A stretch of 64,000 bases of DNA from Ornithinibacillus halotolerans (lineage in GTDB: Bacteria > Bacillota > Bacilli > Bacillales > Amphibacillaceae). Position numbers and translations under genes: made by a program. The stretch is from contig NZ_BMEY01000017.1 of assembly GCF_014637405.1 (NCBI RefSeq), positions 1-64,000 of the forward strand, given 5' to 3'. The first letter of the stretch is position 1. Every line of letters begins with the position of its first letter. Shown piece after piece: positions 34,081-43,643 of the stretch. Under the pieces are notes generated by a model. That model was not told the DNA's origin. It worked only from the letters and a program-made list of their open reading frames with translations, and did not search any database.

Positions 34081-34761
34081 TTACACCTCTCTTTTACAAA
34101 GCAGAAATACCCACATAAAGCTTAATGCTTGTTTTAACATTACAGGCAAGTCCTCGTAATGTTGTTTTTTTACTTCTTTTTTAAATACACCAAAGTCATT
34201 CACTAATTCAAAACCTAATTCTTGCGAAAGCTTATAGAATTCCCACGGCATCATGGAATTTGAAATAGTATCTATTCCATAGACTTTCGGAAATGAAACT
34301 GCTCTAGGTCCAGCAGTTGGCCCTAAGATACCAGCAACTAGAAATCCATTAGGTTTCAACACTCTTGATAATTCAGTTAACGCATTCGCTGGATTTTCTA
34401 CCCATTCTAATACATTGATACACAAAGCAGCATCCATTGTATTACTATCTATCGGTAAATTTTCAATATTAGCAATTAAAAATGGAATGGCTGAGGTCCG
34501 TTCCTTTGCCTTCTCGATCATTTCTACTGAAATATCAACACCAATAACTTCGTGTCCCATCATATGTAATTTGTAAGACGCATAACCATCTCCACAGCCA
34601 ACATCTAACACTTTGGATTTCCCTTCCAAATGTTTTCCTAAAAAGGGGAGGATATCTTTCCGACTACCTTTTTCCCACATCTCCTTACTACGGGAGTTCC
34701 AAAAGGAGGCCCGATTATCCCATTCTTCTTTAGATTGATCTAGCCAATTAAACATACTCAT
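34081..34761 (-). CDS. SAM-dependent class I methyltransferase
   Basis: A 226-residue Methyltransf_11-type enzyme. The SAM motif I is VLDVGCGDGYASYKL, the acidic residue of motif II ends VIGVDIS, and DAALCINVLEWVENP corresponds to motif IV. The start ATG 34761 (MSMFNWLDQ) follows GGTGGTG; the longest frame adds 13 unlikely codons. It is followed closely by a small unknown gene. The substrate is unknown. Confidence 0.82.
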   Translation of the reverse strand: MSMFNWLDQSKEEWDNRASFWNSRSKEMWEKGSRKDILPFLGKHLEGKSKVLDVGCGDGYASYKLHMMGHEVIGVDISVEMIEKAKERTSAIPFLIANIENLPIDSNTMDAALCINVLEWVENPANALTELSRVLKPNGFLVAGILGPTAGPRAVSFPKVYGIDTISNSMMPWEFYKLSQELGFELVNDFGVFKKEVKKQHYEDLPVMLKQALSFMWVFLLCKREV

Positions 34762-34805
34762 ATTTTCACCACCAATGTTCACTTTAGAATGGTAATACAT
34801 ATAAA

Positions 34806-34836
34806 AAGGCTTATCTCTTAAGAAGAGATAAGCCTT
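34806..34836. terminator. Terminator of the cold-shock gene
   Basis: AAGGCTTATCTCTT (34806-34819) pairs perfectly with AAGAGATAAGCCTT (34823-34836); the leftward transcript ends in T5. Confidence 0.9.
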
Positions 34837-34852
34837 GTGGTTGTGGTTTTAA

Positions 34853-35050
34853 TTAAAGTTTAACAACGTTAGCTGCTTGTGGTCCACGGTTACCTTCAAC
34901 GATTTCAAATTCAACGTCTTGACCTTCTTCAAGAGTTTTGAAACCATCAGTTTGGATTGCTGAGAAGTGTACGAATACATCGTCACCGTCTTCGCGCTCG
35001 ATGAAACCGAAACCTTTTTCTGCGTTAAACCATTTTACTTTACCAGTCAT
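34853..35050 (-). CDS. csp: Cold-shock protein, single-stranded nucleic acid chaperone
   Basis: A 65-residue OB-fold protein with RNP1 (KGFGFI) and RNP2 (VFVHFSAI) and the closing RGPQAANV. It binds mRNA and single-stranded DNA, keeping RNA unfolded in the cold. AAGGAGG precedes the ATG. Length and motifs match CspA/B/D of Bacillus, which cannot be told apart here. It has a strong terminator and a long upstream gap. Confidence 0.95.
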   Translation of the reverse strand: MTGKVKWFNAEKGFGFIEREDGDDVFVHFSAIQTDGFKTLEEGQDVEFEIVEGNRGPQAANVVKL

Positions 35051-35480
35051 TTATATGACCTCCTTATCGAATAGCTTGCAAAGTACAATTGAATCTAATA
35101 CTTTTACACCTACTCTGACAAAGAGATCCGTAAAGTATTACTAATTTCAATTTCCTTTTGCTACTATTAACTTTAACTGTTTAAAAAGAAAAATGCAAGT
35201 AAATCTAAAATATTTTTAAATTAATCTTTACTGCACCGGCATCTTATGATAAAATACGACAATTTTCTACAAAAGATTAGTTAATCTACGTATTTATTTG
35301 AAGAATATTTACGATGGTAAATGTACTTTATATAAGATAAACACTAAATGAATAGCCTGAAAACTATCTTGATTTTTTTGTTGAATCTTGCTAAACTATA
35401 CACTTGCAAGAATATAAAAAAGCAAATAGCGACTACCAACATTTATATCTTGCAAATATGAATGATAGGTGGTAAATAAA
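35051..35480. other. Intergenic region between csp and trhO
   Basis: About 430 bp of AT-rich sequence without a coding frame. It must hold the divergent promoters and a csp leader. On the minus strand, TTGTCA followed by TATTAG sits near 35110-35135 but at short spacing. No convincing riboswitch is visible, though cold-shock leaders are often structured. Confidence 0.5.
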
Positions 35481-36452
35481 ATGGCAGATTATCGAGTATT
35501 ATTGTACTACAAGTATGTAGACATTGAAGACCCTGAGACATTTGCAAAAGAGCATTTAGCATTTTGCAAAGATATTGAACTTAAAGGTAGAGTTCTTGTC
35601 TCAAAAGAAGGAATTAACGGAACAGTATCTGGTACTATTGAGAACACTAACAAGTACATGGAAATGATGCACAATGATCCAAGATTCGCTGACTTAGTTT
35701 TTAAAGTGGATGAACATGATGGGCATGCTTTTAAGAAAATGCATGTTCGACCACGAAAAGAACTAGTTACACTCCGTTTGGAAGAAGAGGAGAACCATGA
35801 CCCTAAAGAATTAACAGGGGAATTCCTAACACCTAAAGAGTGGCGCGAGGCAATGGAACGTGATGATGTCGTTATCCTTGATACAAGAAATGATTACGAA
35901 TTTGAACTAGGTCATTTCCGCGGGGCTATCAATCCAGATATCGAAACCTTCCGCGATCTTCCAGAATGGGTCCGTAAAAATAAACATTTAATTGAAGGTA
36001 AAAAAATCTTAACATACTGCACTGGTGGAATTCGCTGTGAGAAATTTACTGGTTGGATGATTAAAGAAGGATTTGAAGACGTAGCACAGCTACATGGTGG
36101 TATCGTAACATATGGTAAAGATCCTGAAGTACAAGGTGAACTATGGGACGGTCAATGCTATGTATTTGATGAGCGAATTGCAGTTCCAATCAACCGTAAA
36201 GACCATGTTGTTGTTGGAAAAGATTACTTCGATGGTGAACCATGCGAACGATTCGTAAATTGTGCAAATCCTGAATGTAATAAACAAATTCTTTGCTCTG
36301 AAGAAAACGAGCATAAATATATGAGAGGCTGTACACATGAATGCCGTGTACATCCAAGAAATCTATATGTAATAGAGCATAATCTTTCTCCTGAAGAAAT
36401 CCAAGCTAGATTGGATGCAATTGCAGAAGAAAAAATAGCTCAAGAAGCGTAA
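35481..36452 (+). CDS. trhO: tRNA uridine(34) hydroxylase (rhodanese family)
   Basis: A 323-residue TrhO/YceA-family protein. An N-terminal ferredoxin-like domain ([28 protein letters not shown]) precedes the rhodanese domain, with active Cys180 in [12 protein letters not shown] Cys-rich C-terminal part ([24 protein letters not shown]) follows. The enzyme makes 5-hydroxyuridine at the wobble position of tRNA. The ATG at 35481 has AGGTGG 8 nt upstream; four upstream codons are dropped. Confidence 0.93.
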   Translation: MADYRVLLYYKYVDIEDPETFAKEHLAFCKDIELKGRVLVSKEGINGTVSGTIENTNKYMEMMHNDPRFADLVFKVDEHDGHAFKKMHVRPRKELVTLRLEEEENHDPKELTGEFLTPKEWREAMERDDVVILDTRNDYEFELGHFRGAINPDIETFRDLPEWVRKNKHLIEGKKILTYCTGGIRCEKFTGWMIKEGFEDVAQLHGGIVTYGKDPEVQGELWDGQCYVFDERIAVPINRKDHVVVGKDYFDGEPCERFVNCANPECNKQILCSEENEHKYMRGCTHECRVHPRNLYVIEHNLSPEEIQARLDAIAEEKIAQEA

Positions 36453-36480
36453 AAAAAGGCGGCCTATTGGTCGCCTTTTT
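36453..36480. terminator. Bidirectional terminator
   Basis: AAAAAGGCGGCC (36453-36464) pairs with GGTCGCCTTTTT (36469-36480), loop TATT. It ends trhO and can serve the convergent transporter operon. Confidence 0.87.
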
Positions 36481-36506
36481 CAATTATGGATAACCTTTTA
36501 AATTTA

Positions 36507-37229
36507 TTATAATACCTTTTCTAAAAACTCTTTTGCTCTATTCGATTGAGGAGTTGTAAAGAAGTTATTAGGATTTCCTTCTTCTACCAGCCTTCCATCA
36601 TCCATAAAAATAATTCGATCTGCAACTTCTTTTGCAAAATTCATTTCATGTGTCACAACAACCATAGTCATACCGGTCTGTGCTAAGTCTTTCATGACAT
36701 CAAGAACTTCTTTAACCATTTCTGGGTCTAGTGCAGAAGTTGGTTCATCAAAGAGCATGATTTCAGGATCCATTGCTAGCGCTCTAGCGATTGCAACACG
36801 TTGTTTTTGTCCACCTGATAACCGATTTGGATATGCATCCATTTTGTCCATTAAACCAACTCTAGTTAAATATTCTTTCGCAATCTTTTCTGCAAAATCT
36901 TTTTTTAGATGCTTCACTTTTACTGGTGCATAGGAAACATTTTCAAGAACCGTCAAATGAGGGAATAAATGAAAGTGTTGAAATACCATTCCAATTGCTT
37001 TCCTAATCTCCATCTTATTTGCTTTTGGATGGGTAATTTCTTCTCCATTAATCCAAATATGACCATTTGAAGGTTGTTCTAACAAATTGATACAGCGTAA
37101 AAATGTCGATTTTCCAGAGCCAGATGGACCAATTATTGCAACGACCTCACCTTTATTAATAGTGGTTGATATGTTACTTAATACAACATTGTCTCCAAAC
37201 TTTTTCGTTAAGTTTTCTATGTTAATCAC
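36507..37229 (-). CDS. Polar amino acid ABC importer ATP-binding protein
   Basis: A 240-residue GlnQ-type ATPase. Walker A is GPSGSGKST, followed by [14 protein letters not shown], the Q-loop [12 protein letters not shown], signature LSGGQKQR, Walker [15 protein letters not shown] and switch VTHEM. The GTG start at 37229 has GGAGG upstream and overlaps the permease frame by 8 nt. Last gene of the operon M20 enzyme, binding protein, permease, ATPase. The amino acid is not fixed by sequence. Confidence 0.92.
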   Translation of the reverse strand: MINIENLTKKFGDNVVLSNISTTINKGEVVAIIGPSGSGKSTFLRCINLLEQPSNGHIWINGEEITHPKANKMEIRKAIGMVFQHFHLFPHLTVLENVSYAPVKVKHLKKDFAEKIAKEYLTRVGLMDKMDAYPNRLSGGQKQRVAIARALAMDPEIMLFDEPTSALDPEMVKEVLDVMKDLAQTGMTMVVVTHEMNFAKEVADRIIFMDDGRLVEEGNPNNFFTTPQSNRAKEFLEKVL

Positions 37230-37881
37230 TCTGTCTCATCCTCCGCTCTACCCAACTACCAATATTCGTTAATATAAAAATCATGACCCAATAAATAAGC
37301 CCAGCAAAAAGTAATGGTTCTAAATTCCGGTATATTTGCGCACCGACAATTTCTGCACGGCGCATGATATCCATATAGCCAATCGTAGACACAAGGGCTG
37401 ATTCCTTCGTTAACGTAATAAATTCGTTCATCATTGCTGGTAATATATTTTTCCAAGCCTGGGGTAAAATAATATTAAACATCATTGGTCGATATCCTAT
37501 CCCTAATGCTTCTGCTGCTTCAATTTGCCCTTTATCAACTGCCATAATCCCAGCACGGATAATTTCTGATACATATGCTGCAGAATTAAGGCCAAAAGCT
37601 AAAACTGCGCTCATAAACACTGGGATATCATATTCAAACAATTGAGGTATTCCAAAGTGAATAATAATTAATTGTAAAATTAAAGGTGTACCTCTAAATA
37701 TAGATGTATATATATCAGCAGGCCATTTTAACCATTTCTTATTTGTTATTTTCATTAATGCTAATATTGTTCCTAATACTAACCCCACAATTATGGATAC
37801 ACTAACAAACTGTAATGTTGCTCCAATTCCTTTTAATATAAAAGGAATTGAAGGCACGATTTGGCTAAAGTCCAAATTCAT
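37222..37881 (-). CDS. Polar amino acid ABC importer permease
   Basis: A 219-residue HisM/GlnP-type permease with five membrane segments. The coupling loop is [22 protein letters not shown], and the typical RGTPLILQL and [12 protein letters not shown] motifs are present. AGGTGAGG precedes the ATG. It lies 28 nt after the binding-protein gene and overlaps the ATPase gene. A homodimer is likely, as only one permease is encoded. Confidence 0.92.
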   Translation of the reverse strand: MNLDFSQIVPSIPFILKGIGATLQFVSVSIIVGLVLGTILALMKITNKKWLKWPADIYTSIFRGTPLILQLIIIHFGIPQLFEYDIPVFMSAVLAFGLNSAAYVSEIIRAGIMAVDKGQIEAAEALGIGYRPMMFNIILPQAWKNILPAMMNEFITLTKESALVSTIGYMDIMRRAEIVGAQIYRNLEPLLFAGLIYWVMIFILTNIGSWVERRMRQSD

Positions 37882-37909
37882 GCCTTCACCTCACCTTCTT
37901 GCCCAAAAA

Positions 37910-38668
37910 TTATTCGAAATCCGATAACCATTCTTCCTTCAATTTTTCTATTGTGCCATCTTCTTTAAACTTTTCTAGTACTTCATTCACTTCGTCTACT
38001 AATTCACTCCCCTTAGGAAATGCAATAGCCATTCCTGGTGAACTAGTAGTCGGATCATCAAACCCAACAAATCCTTGGGAATTGATATAGCCTATTGCAA
38101 CTGTCTTATCCATATATGCAACATCAATTCGATTAGAATTTAATTCTTGAATCATTATACTGGCATTATCAATCTTCTTAATTTCAAATCCATATTCTTC
38201 TGCTAAAACCTCAGCACCTTCTTCTTGAATCGTCCCCAATTGAACACCAACTACTTTTCCTTTTAAACTAGCTAAATCTTCTATTGCTACATCTGCTTTC
38301 GAAATAAACATTTCTCCGGAGCGATGGTATTCATCACTAAAATCAACATTTTTACGTCTTTTCTCTGTTGCACTCATCCCAGAAAGGACCAAATCTACTC
38401 GTTTTGATTGTAGAGCTCCTATTAACCCGTCAAAGTTCATATCTTCTATTTTTAGTTCATATCCTAACTCATCCGCAACTGCCTGTGCTAATTCAATATC
38501 AAATCCTATAAAATTTCCGCTATCATCATACGTTTCAAATGGTGGAAAATCAGCTGAAGTTGCCATTTTTAAAACTTTTTTATCATCTGATGTAGCCTCA
38601 CTCGACCCACAAGCAGCTAGAACTGCAAGTAAAATAACAGATATCATAAGAATGATTACTTTTCTCAT
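37910..38668 (-). CDS. Polar amino acid ABC substrate-binding lipoprotein
   Basis: A 252-residue family 3 binding protein. The lipobox LAVLAAC lies at ~20. Motifs include MATSADFPPFETYD, FIGFDIELAQAVADELG, DLVLSGMSATEKRRKNVDFSDEY and a C-terminal STSPGMAIAFPKGSEL region. The ATG at 38668 follows AAAGGAG; the longer frame adds 16 unlikely residues. It delivers an amino acid (arginine- or cystine-class) to the permease encoded next. Confidence 0.9.
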   Translation of the reverse strand: MRKVIILMISVILLAVLAACGSSEATSDDKKVLKMATSADFPPFETYDDSGNFIGFDIELAQAVADELGYELKIEDMNFDGLIGALQSKRVDLVLSGMSATEKRRKNVDFSDEYHRSGEMFISKADVAIEDLASLKGKVVGVQLGTIQEEGAEVLAEEYGFEIKKIDNASIMIQELNSNRIDVAYMDKTVAIGYINSQGFVGFDDPTTSSPGMAIAFPKGSELVDEVNEVLEKFKEDGTIEKLKEEWLSDFE

Positions 38669-38734
38669 ATTAAATCTCTCCTTTATAAACATAAAATAAA
38701 TTTCATAAATATGCATTATGATGCAAAAAAATAC

Positions 38735-39895
38735 TTATTTATTACGTTGAAACTCTTGTTGAATCGATTCCAATAGTTTCTTATCTGTTAGTACGTCGTA
38801 GCCAGTATAAGCTAGTGCCAACGCACCTGTTTTTAATGTTTCATAACCATCTTCTGTAGTGGTTTGAGCAGCAAACTCTTTCGTATGAGCAATTAATCCT
38901 GGTTTATTTAATCCGATATATGGGTGAATCGCTGGTACAACATGACTTACATTTCCCATATCAATTGACCCATAAGTCTGTTTCGCTTCATTGATTGGTA
39001 GCTTACTAGTTTGTTGTAAATTATTAGTGAAACAGTCTGACAACACTTGATTCGTTATCATATCATCATAGCTTAATTCATAATTTGAAATCTCTACGGT
39101 TGTTCCTGTCATTAATGCAGCACCTTGTGCAATACTTATTACTTTTTCTACTACTTTATCAAGATAAGCTCGCTGTTTAGCACGTATGTAAAACTGACCT
39201 ACAGCAAAATCTGGAACTACATTAGCTGCCTTTCCTCCCTCTGAAATAATTCCATGTATTCGCACGTCTGATGGTAAGTGTTCTCTTAGCGCATTAATAC
39301 CATTAAAAAGTTGTATTACTCCATCGAGTGCATTAATTCCTTCCTCAGGAGATGCTGAAGCGTGAGAAGATTTCCCAGTATATGCAAATTGAATTGCATC
39401 CATCGCTAAAGAATCACCACTAATATATGATTGATCACTTGGATGAACAATCATAGCTACATCAATATCATCGAAGATTCCTTTTTTACTCATCGGAACC
39501 TTGGCACCATTTGTTTCTTCAGCTGGTGTTCCAAGTACGACAATACTCCCTCCTATCTTATTAATTATTTTACTCAGAATAATTCCTGCCCCTACACTCA
39601 TCGTGCCAATTAAATTATGACCACAGCCATGTCCAATGCCGGGGAGAGCATCATACTCAGCAAGATAGGCAATAGTTGGTCCTGGCTTTCCACTATTAAA
39701 TACGGACTTAAATGCAGTCGGTCTCCCCACTATTCCGATTTCAGTTTGAAATTCATGTTCTTTTAATAAAGTCACTAGTAGATTCATAGATTCAAATTCT
39801 TGATCCCCAAGTTCTGGGTTTTCATACATTTCCTTACTAATCTTCCATAGACTCTTTTCAATTTTTTGCAATTCTACATCTAATAAATTTTTCAT
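38735..39895 (-). CDS. M20-family amidohydrolase / N-acyl amino acid deacylase
   Basis: A 386-residue dinuclear metallohydrolase. The metal motif YDALPGIGHGCGHN (81-94), GTPAEETNGAK, SDQSYISGDSLA and KSSHASASPEEGINALDG place it with AbgB/YxeP/HipO-type aminoacylases. It likely hydrolyses an N-acyl amino acid or short dipeptide in the cytoplasm. It is the first gene before an amino acid ABC importer, an order recalling yxeMNOP of B. subtilis. AGGTG precedes the ATG. No acetyltransferase partner is adjacent. Confidence 0.85.
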   Translation of the reverse strand: MKNLLDVELQKIEKSLWKISKEMYENPELGDQEFESMNLLVTLLKEHEFQTEIGIVGRPTAFKSVFNSGKPGPTIAYLAEYDALPGIGHGCGHNLIGTMSVGAGIILSKIINKIGGSIVVLGTPAEETNGAKVPMSKKGIFDDIDVAMIVHPSDQSYISGDSLAMDAIQFAYTGKSSHASASPEEGINALDGVIQLFNGINALREHLPSDVRIHGIISEGGKAANVVPDFAVGQFYIRAKQRAYLDKVVEKVISIAQGAALMTGTTVEISNYELSYDDMITNQVLSDCFTNNLQQTSKLPINEAKQTYGSIDMGNVSHVVPAIHPYIGLNKPGLIAHTKEFAAQTTTEDGYETLKTGALALAYTGYDVLTDKKLLESIQQEFQRNK

Positions 39896-39982
39896 TTTGT
39901 ATTCACCTTTATGTATATTTATTGATTTACTTGTATATTTATACCACCATTTTCATAAAAATACAATACTTTTTCACAAAAA

Positions 39983-40021
39983 AAATCAGGTAGTAAGAAA
40001 ATTTTTCTTACTACCTGATTT
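39983..40021 (-). terminator. Terminator of proS
   Basis: A 19-bp perfect stem (39983-40001 with 40003-40021) and a run of T for the leftward transcript. With a 1-nt formal loop, the inner A/T pairs must open. Confidence 0.9.
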
Positions 40022-40026
40022 AAGTA

Positions 40027-41466
40027 TTAATATGCTTTTGCCCAGTACACTAGTTCTTTTGCTTCTTTACCACAGCATACGCAAGTATCTGCAATTTTTT
40101 CTTGTTCAAATGGAATACAGCGAGATGTAGCAGTTGTATCTTCTTTAATTTTCTCTTCACATGCCACATCACCACACCACATCGCTTTAATAAATCCTCC
40201 TTTATCTTCAAGGACTTGTTTAAATTCATCCATATTAGTTGCAGAGGATGTCATCTCGTTTCGATGTGTAAGTGCTTTATTGTATAGATTTTGTTGAATT
40301 TCTTCTAGTAATGCTGGTAAACGATCTTGCAATTCACTTAATGCAACAAATTCTTTTTCACCAGTGTCACGACGAGCAAGAACTACTTGATTTTTTTCAA
40401 TATCTTTTGGACCCATTTCAATACGAACTGGGATACCTTTCATTTCATACTCATTAAATTTCCAACCAGGCATTTTATCACTTGCATCAATATCAACACG
40501 AATTAGTGACTTTAATTGGTCACGTAACTCATATGCTTTATCTAATACTCCTTCTTTATGTTGTGCAATTGGTACAATCATAGCTTGAGTAGGAGCAATG
40601 CGTGGTGGTACAACTAATCCACGATTGTCCCCATGAACCATAATTAACGCACCCATAATACGAGTAGATAATCCCCAAGATGTTTGGTGAACAAACTGAC
40701 TCTTGCCGTTTTTATCCAAGTAAGTAATATCGAATGCTTCAGCAAATCCAGAGCCAAAGTGATGACTCGTTCCAGATTGTAATGCTTTTCCGTCATGCAT
40801 TAAAGCTTCAATAGTTAATGTATATTTTGCGCCTGCAAATTTTTCTTTATCCGTTTTACGGCCACGATAAACTGGTACAGCTAAATAATTTTCTACTAAA
40901 TCAGCGTAAACCCCTAACATGCGATCCGTTTCCTGAGCTGCATCTTCATCTGTTGCGTGTGCAGTATGCCCTTCTTGCCAATGGAATTCTGAAGAACGCA
41001 AGAATGGACGCGTTGTCTTTTCCCAACGTACTACATTTCCCCATTGGTTATATAACTTAGGTAGATCACGATAGGAATGAATATTTTTAGAGTAATATTC
41101 ACAGAACAACACTTCTGATGTTGGACGAACAGCAATACGTTCTTGTAATTCTTCGTCCCCTCCATGTGTTACCCATGCAACTTCAGGAGCAAATCCTTCT
41201 ACGTGGTCTGCTTCTTTTTGTAGTAAACTCTCAGGAATGAACAAAGGGAATTGTACATTGGAATGACCAGTTTCTTTGATCATTCGATCTAACTCACCCT
41301 TTATATTTTCCCAGATTGCATAGCCATAAGGTTTAATGATCATTGTTCCTCTAACTTGGCCATATTCTACTAGTTCAGCTTGTTTTACTACGTCGGTATA
41401 CCACTGCGCAAAATCATCTTCCATTGCAGTGATTTTTTCAACAAAATCTTTGTTTTTCTTTGCCAT
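40027..41466 (-). CDS. proS: Prolyl-tRNA synthetase, eukaryote/archaeon-like type
   Basis: A 479-residue class II synthetase of the ProRS type without the editing insertion. Motif 2 lies in the [20 protein letters not shown] region and motif 3 in [17 protein letters not shown]. The C-terminal zinc-type domain has [15 protein letters not shown] and CVCCGKEA. The protein is short and belongs to the ProS3-like group seen in some Bacillaceae. The ATG at 41466 follows AGAGGTG. A T-box leader lies directly upstream, so its expression answers to uncharged tRNA-Pro. Confidence 0.95.
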   Translation of the reverse strand: MAKKNKDFVEKITAMEDDFAQWYTDVVKQAELVEYGQVRGTMIIKPYGYAIWENIKGELDRMIKETGHSNVQFPLFIPESLLQKEADHVEGFAPEVAWVTHGGDEELQERIAVRPTSEVLFCEYYSKNIHSYRDLPKLYNQWGNVVRWEKTTRPFLRSSEFHWQEGHTAHATDEDAAQETDRMLGVYADLVENYLAVPVYRGRKTDKEKFAGAKYTLTIEALMHDGKALQSGTSHHFGSGFAEAFDITYLDKNGKSQFVHQTSWGLSTRIMGALIMVHGDNRGLVVPPRIAPTQAMIVPIAQHKEGVLDKAYELRDQLKSLIRVDIDASDKMPGWKFNEYEMKGIPVRIEMGPKDIEKNQVVLARRDTGEKEFVALSELQDRLPALLEEIQQNLYNKALTHRNEMTSSATNMDEFKQVLEDKGGFIKAMWCGDVACEEKIKEDTTATSRCIPFEQEKIADTCVCCGKEAKELVYWAKAY

Positions 41467-41512
41467 TTTGTGCACCTCTTTTTATATTATTTAAATCTTT
41501 TTTAAACACAAA

Positions 41513-41750
41513 AAAACCTCCATCCATAAGGGACCGAGGACTGGTGGTACCACCCTTGTTTACTAATTACCCAAAGTTTAAGAGCAAATAGTACACTTCA
41601 TTTGATAACGGTCTAAAAACCGCGCACTACTTCTAGGTTTTACCTTTTCTGTAGGCGAACTCCAAGGCAGGTTCCAATTAGTGTCTATGGGAATTTTCAC
41701 CGACCATTCCCTCTCTGAATAGACTTACTTATTGTACTAATCCTTTTCAA
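41513..41750 (-). ncRNA. T-box leader of proS
   Basis: On the minus strand the T-box core AAGGGTGGTACCACC lies at 41543-41557 and the terminator (CCTCGGTCC paired with GGATGGAGG, then T7) at 41513-41541. Stem I motifs AGAGAGGG and GGTGAAAATTCCC precede it. A CCT at 41653-41655, within GTTCGCCTACAG, is a good proline specifier. Uncharged tRNA-Pro would stabilise the antiterminator. Confidence 0.88.
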
Positions 41751-41812
41751 CGTTTCGATATACTATATTAAGTTTAATATAATCACCAGCTTTAAGAAAG
41801 TCAAGTTTATCA

Positions 41813-42337
41813 TCAAAATGCTTTCTCATATAAAGAAAACCTTTCTTCGCCCTCGCCAACATACTGTACGAAAGTAAAACCTGCTCTCTTGTAGAAATTG
41901 TTTAACTTTGGATTATTTCCAACACAGTCTAACCGAATATATCCATCTTTCATTTGAATATTTTCTTCTATCCATAATAAGAGCTGTTTGCCAATTTGTT
42001 TATGGTGATAATTCTCATGAACAGCAAGACGATGGATATAATAGGCATTGTCTGCTCGTTTCCCCCACATTTCTATATCCCACTCATTTTGCTTGCTTGA
42101 CATATTAAATGCTGCGACTATATCTTTAATTTCATTTTCAACAATATATGTATCCCCAGCTAAGATGTCACTCTTTATCTCTAAATCCTCTCCACCAGCT
42201 AACAAGTAGCCCCACTGATTTATACCTTTTGCTTGTACCCATTTTGCTGCTGCCTTCAGTAAATCAATAATGCCGTTATAATCATCGATTTCTGCTTTTC
42301 TTACAACATAGCCATCAAAAATGTTTGTCTTAAACAT
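41813..42337 (-). CDS. GNAT acetyltransferase
   Basis: A 174-residue N-acetyltransferase. It shows VRKAEIDDYNGIIDLLKAAA at the N-terminus, the core IHRLAVHENYHHKQIGKQLLLWIEE and the closing LNNFYKRAGFTFV. In the acetyl-CoA loop the usual R/Q-x-x-G-x-G/A is HKQIGKQL. GGGGAGG precedes the ATG. DUF456 and PlsY-like genes lie 12 and ~500 nt upstream on the same strand, so the three may be cotranscribed. Substrate unknown. Confidence 0.82.
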   Translation of the reverse strand: MFKTNIFDGYVVRKAEIDDYNGIIDLLKAAAKWVQAKGINQWGYLLAGGEDLEIKSDILAGDTYIVENEIKDIVAAFNMSSKQNEWDIEMWGKRADNAYYIHRLAVHENYHHKQIGKQLLLWIEENIQMKDGYIRLDCVGNNPKLNNFYKRAGFTFVQYVGEGEERFSLYEKAF

Positions 42338-42349
42338 ACCTTTCCTCCC

Positions 42350-42835
42350 CTATACTATTACATTAAAAATAAAGAGCACGATCATTACAAACTGAATGAT
42401 AACTTTTGCAAATGTTCCACTTAAGAAACCTAATAATGACCCTAAAGATGCTTTAAATGCTTCACCTATCGATCTCTTTTGTAACATTTCAATTAATAAA
42501 ACTGCAATAAAAGGAACAACTATAATACCGAATGGTGGAATAATAAACGAACCTACAATAACAGCTACTGCTGCACCGCGCTCCCCCCATTTACTGCCTC
42601 CAAACCGTTTTACAAAGTAGCTATTTGCCACTATATCTGCTACAAATAAGACAACTGTGAACACAGCCATAATTATCCAAAAAACAACGCCTAATTCCTC
42701 TCCATTAATTGCAAACTGATACAGTAAAAAACCAACCCATATCACAATTACAGACGGAATGATTGGATAAATAAGACCTACAAAGCTTAAAATAAATAAT
42801 GCCACAATAATAATCCATAAAATAATATCAACCAT
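42350..42835 (-). CDS. DUF456 membrane protein
   Basis: A 161-residue protein with about five membrane segments. The PIIPSVIVIWVGFLLY stretch near the N-terminus and the Gly-rich FVKRFGGSKWGERGAAVAVIVGSF are typical of DUF456. GGAGG lies before the ATG. It sits 16 nt after the PlsY-like gene on the same strand. Function unknown; the family often neighbours envelope genes. Confidence 0.82.
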   Translation of the reverse strand: MVDIILWIIIVALFILSFVGLIYPIIPSVIVIWVGFLLYQFAINGEELGVVFWIIMAVFTVVLFVADIVANSYFVKRFGGSKWGERGAAVAVIVGSFIIPPFGIIVVPFIAVLLIEMLQKRSIGEAFKASLGSLLGFLSGTFAKVIIQFVMIVLFIFNVIV

Positions 42836-42851
42836 ATGTTTCCTCCAATGA

Positions 42852-43475
42852 CTAAGCTACTTTTTTACGAAACATACTAGACAGTTTCGTTTCTTGCTTA
42901 TTTCTAATACGTTTATAATTATCGATATGTTTCACAATACTTAATACCGTAAGAATCATGACAATCCATGTAGGCTCCAAACCAAAATAATAAAAAGTGG
43001 TTATTAAAAAGGAAATATACATTAACATTACACCGATAGCTAGATAGTCGGTAGCTAATGTAACGATAATCAATATTCCAATACCAATTAATGCAATCTT
43101 CCAATCAATGGCAAGCAGTATACCTACAAGTGATGCCGTTCCTTTTCCGCCACTGAATTTCATTGTAATAGGGAAGTTATGGCCCAAAATAACTGCCAAT
43201 GATGTTAGATATGCAAGAAGTATTTGATTATTACCAGTAATATCATTTGCATTTAAGATTAATAATACAAGGAGTACGGCAACAGTCCCTTTAAAAATAT
43301 CAATAAATCCTACCAAAACACCGTATTTCCACCCTAATAGGATGGTCGTATTGGATGCCCCAGCATTTTTTACACCTGACTTTTTAATATCTATTTTTTT
43401 ATACTTACCAACTAGTTGTGAACCATGTAAACAGCCAAAAATATAACCGATTAGTAAGCTAATTACTATGAACAT
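42852..43475 (-). CDS. plsY: Glycerol-3-phosphate acyltransferase-like membrane protein
   Basis: A 207-residue PlsY-family protein with five membrane segments. Family motifs appear as SGVKNAGASNT (motif 1), KGTVAVLL (near motif 2) and GHNFPITMKFSGGKGTAS (motif 3). PlsY transfers the acyl group of acyl-phosphate to glycerol 3-phosphate. The first transmembrane motif (GCLHGSQLVGKYKKID) differs from the usual GSIPFG, so this may be a divergent paralogue of the main PlsY. GGGGGAG precedes the ATG. Confidence 0.75.
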   Translation of the reverse strand: MFIVISLLIGYIFGCLHGSQLVGKYKKIDIKKSGVKNAGASNTTILLGWKYGVLVGFIDIFKGTVAVLLVLLILNANDITGNNQILLAYLTSLAVILGHNFPITMKFSGGKGTASLVGILLAIDWKIALIGIGILIIVTLATDYLAIGVMLMYISFLITTFYYFGLEPTWIVMILTVLSIVKHIDNYKRIRNKQETKLSSMFRKKVA

Positions 43476-43564
43476 GATTTCTCCCCCTTAGTTCTTATAT
43501 TATATTTTAATATAGGAACATTTATATGTGTATATTTTTTGAAACTGTTTATGTTAAAAGCTCA

Positions 43565-43619
43565 TAGACAAGACAAAATCACTGGTGTATAATAATATTA
43601 TTATCTCTAATTCGAGATA
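43565..43619 (+). promoter_or_regulatory. mhqO promoter with MhqR-like operator
   Basis: TAGACA (43565-43570) and TATAAT (43588-43593) are 17 nt apart, a near-consensus sigma-A promoter. TATCTCTAATTCGAGATA (43602-43619) follows at the transcription start and differs by one base from a perfect TATCTCGAATTCGAGATA palindrome. That is the MhqR box known in B. subtilis upstream of mhq and azoR genes. Confidence 0.8.
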
Positions 43620-43643
43620 TTTAAATTAAGGAGGTTTTATTTT

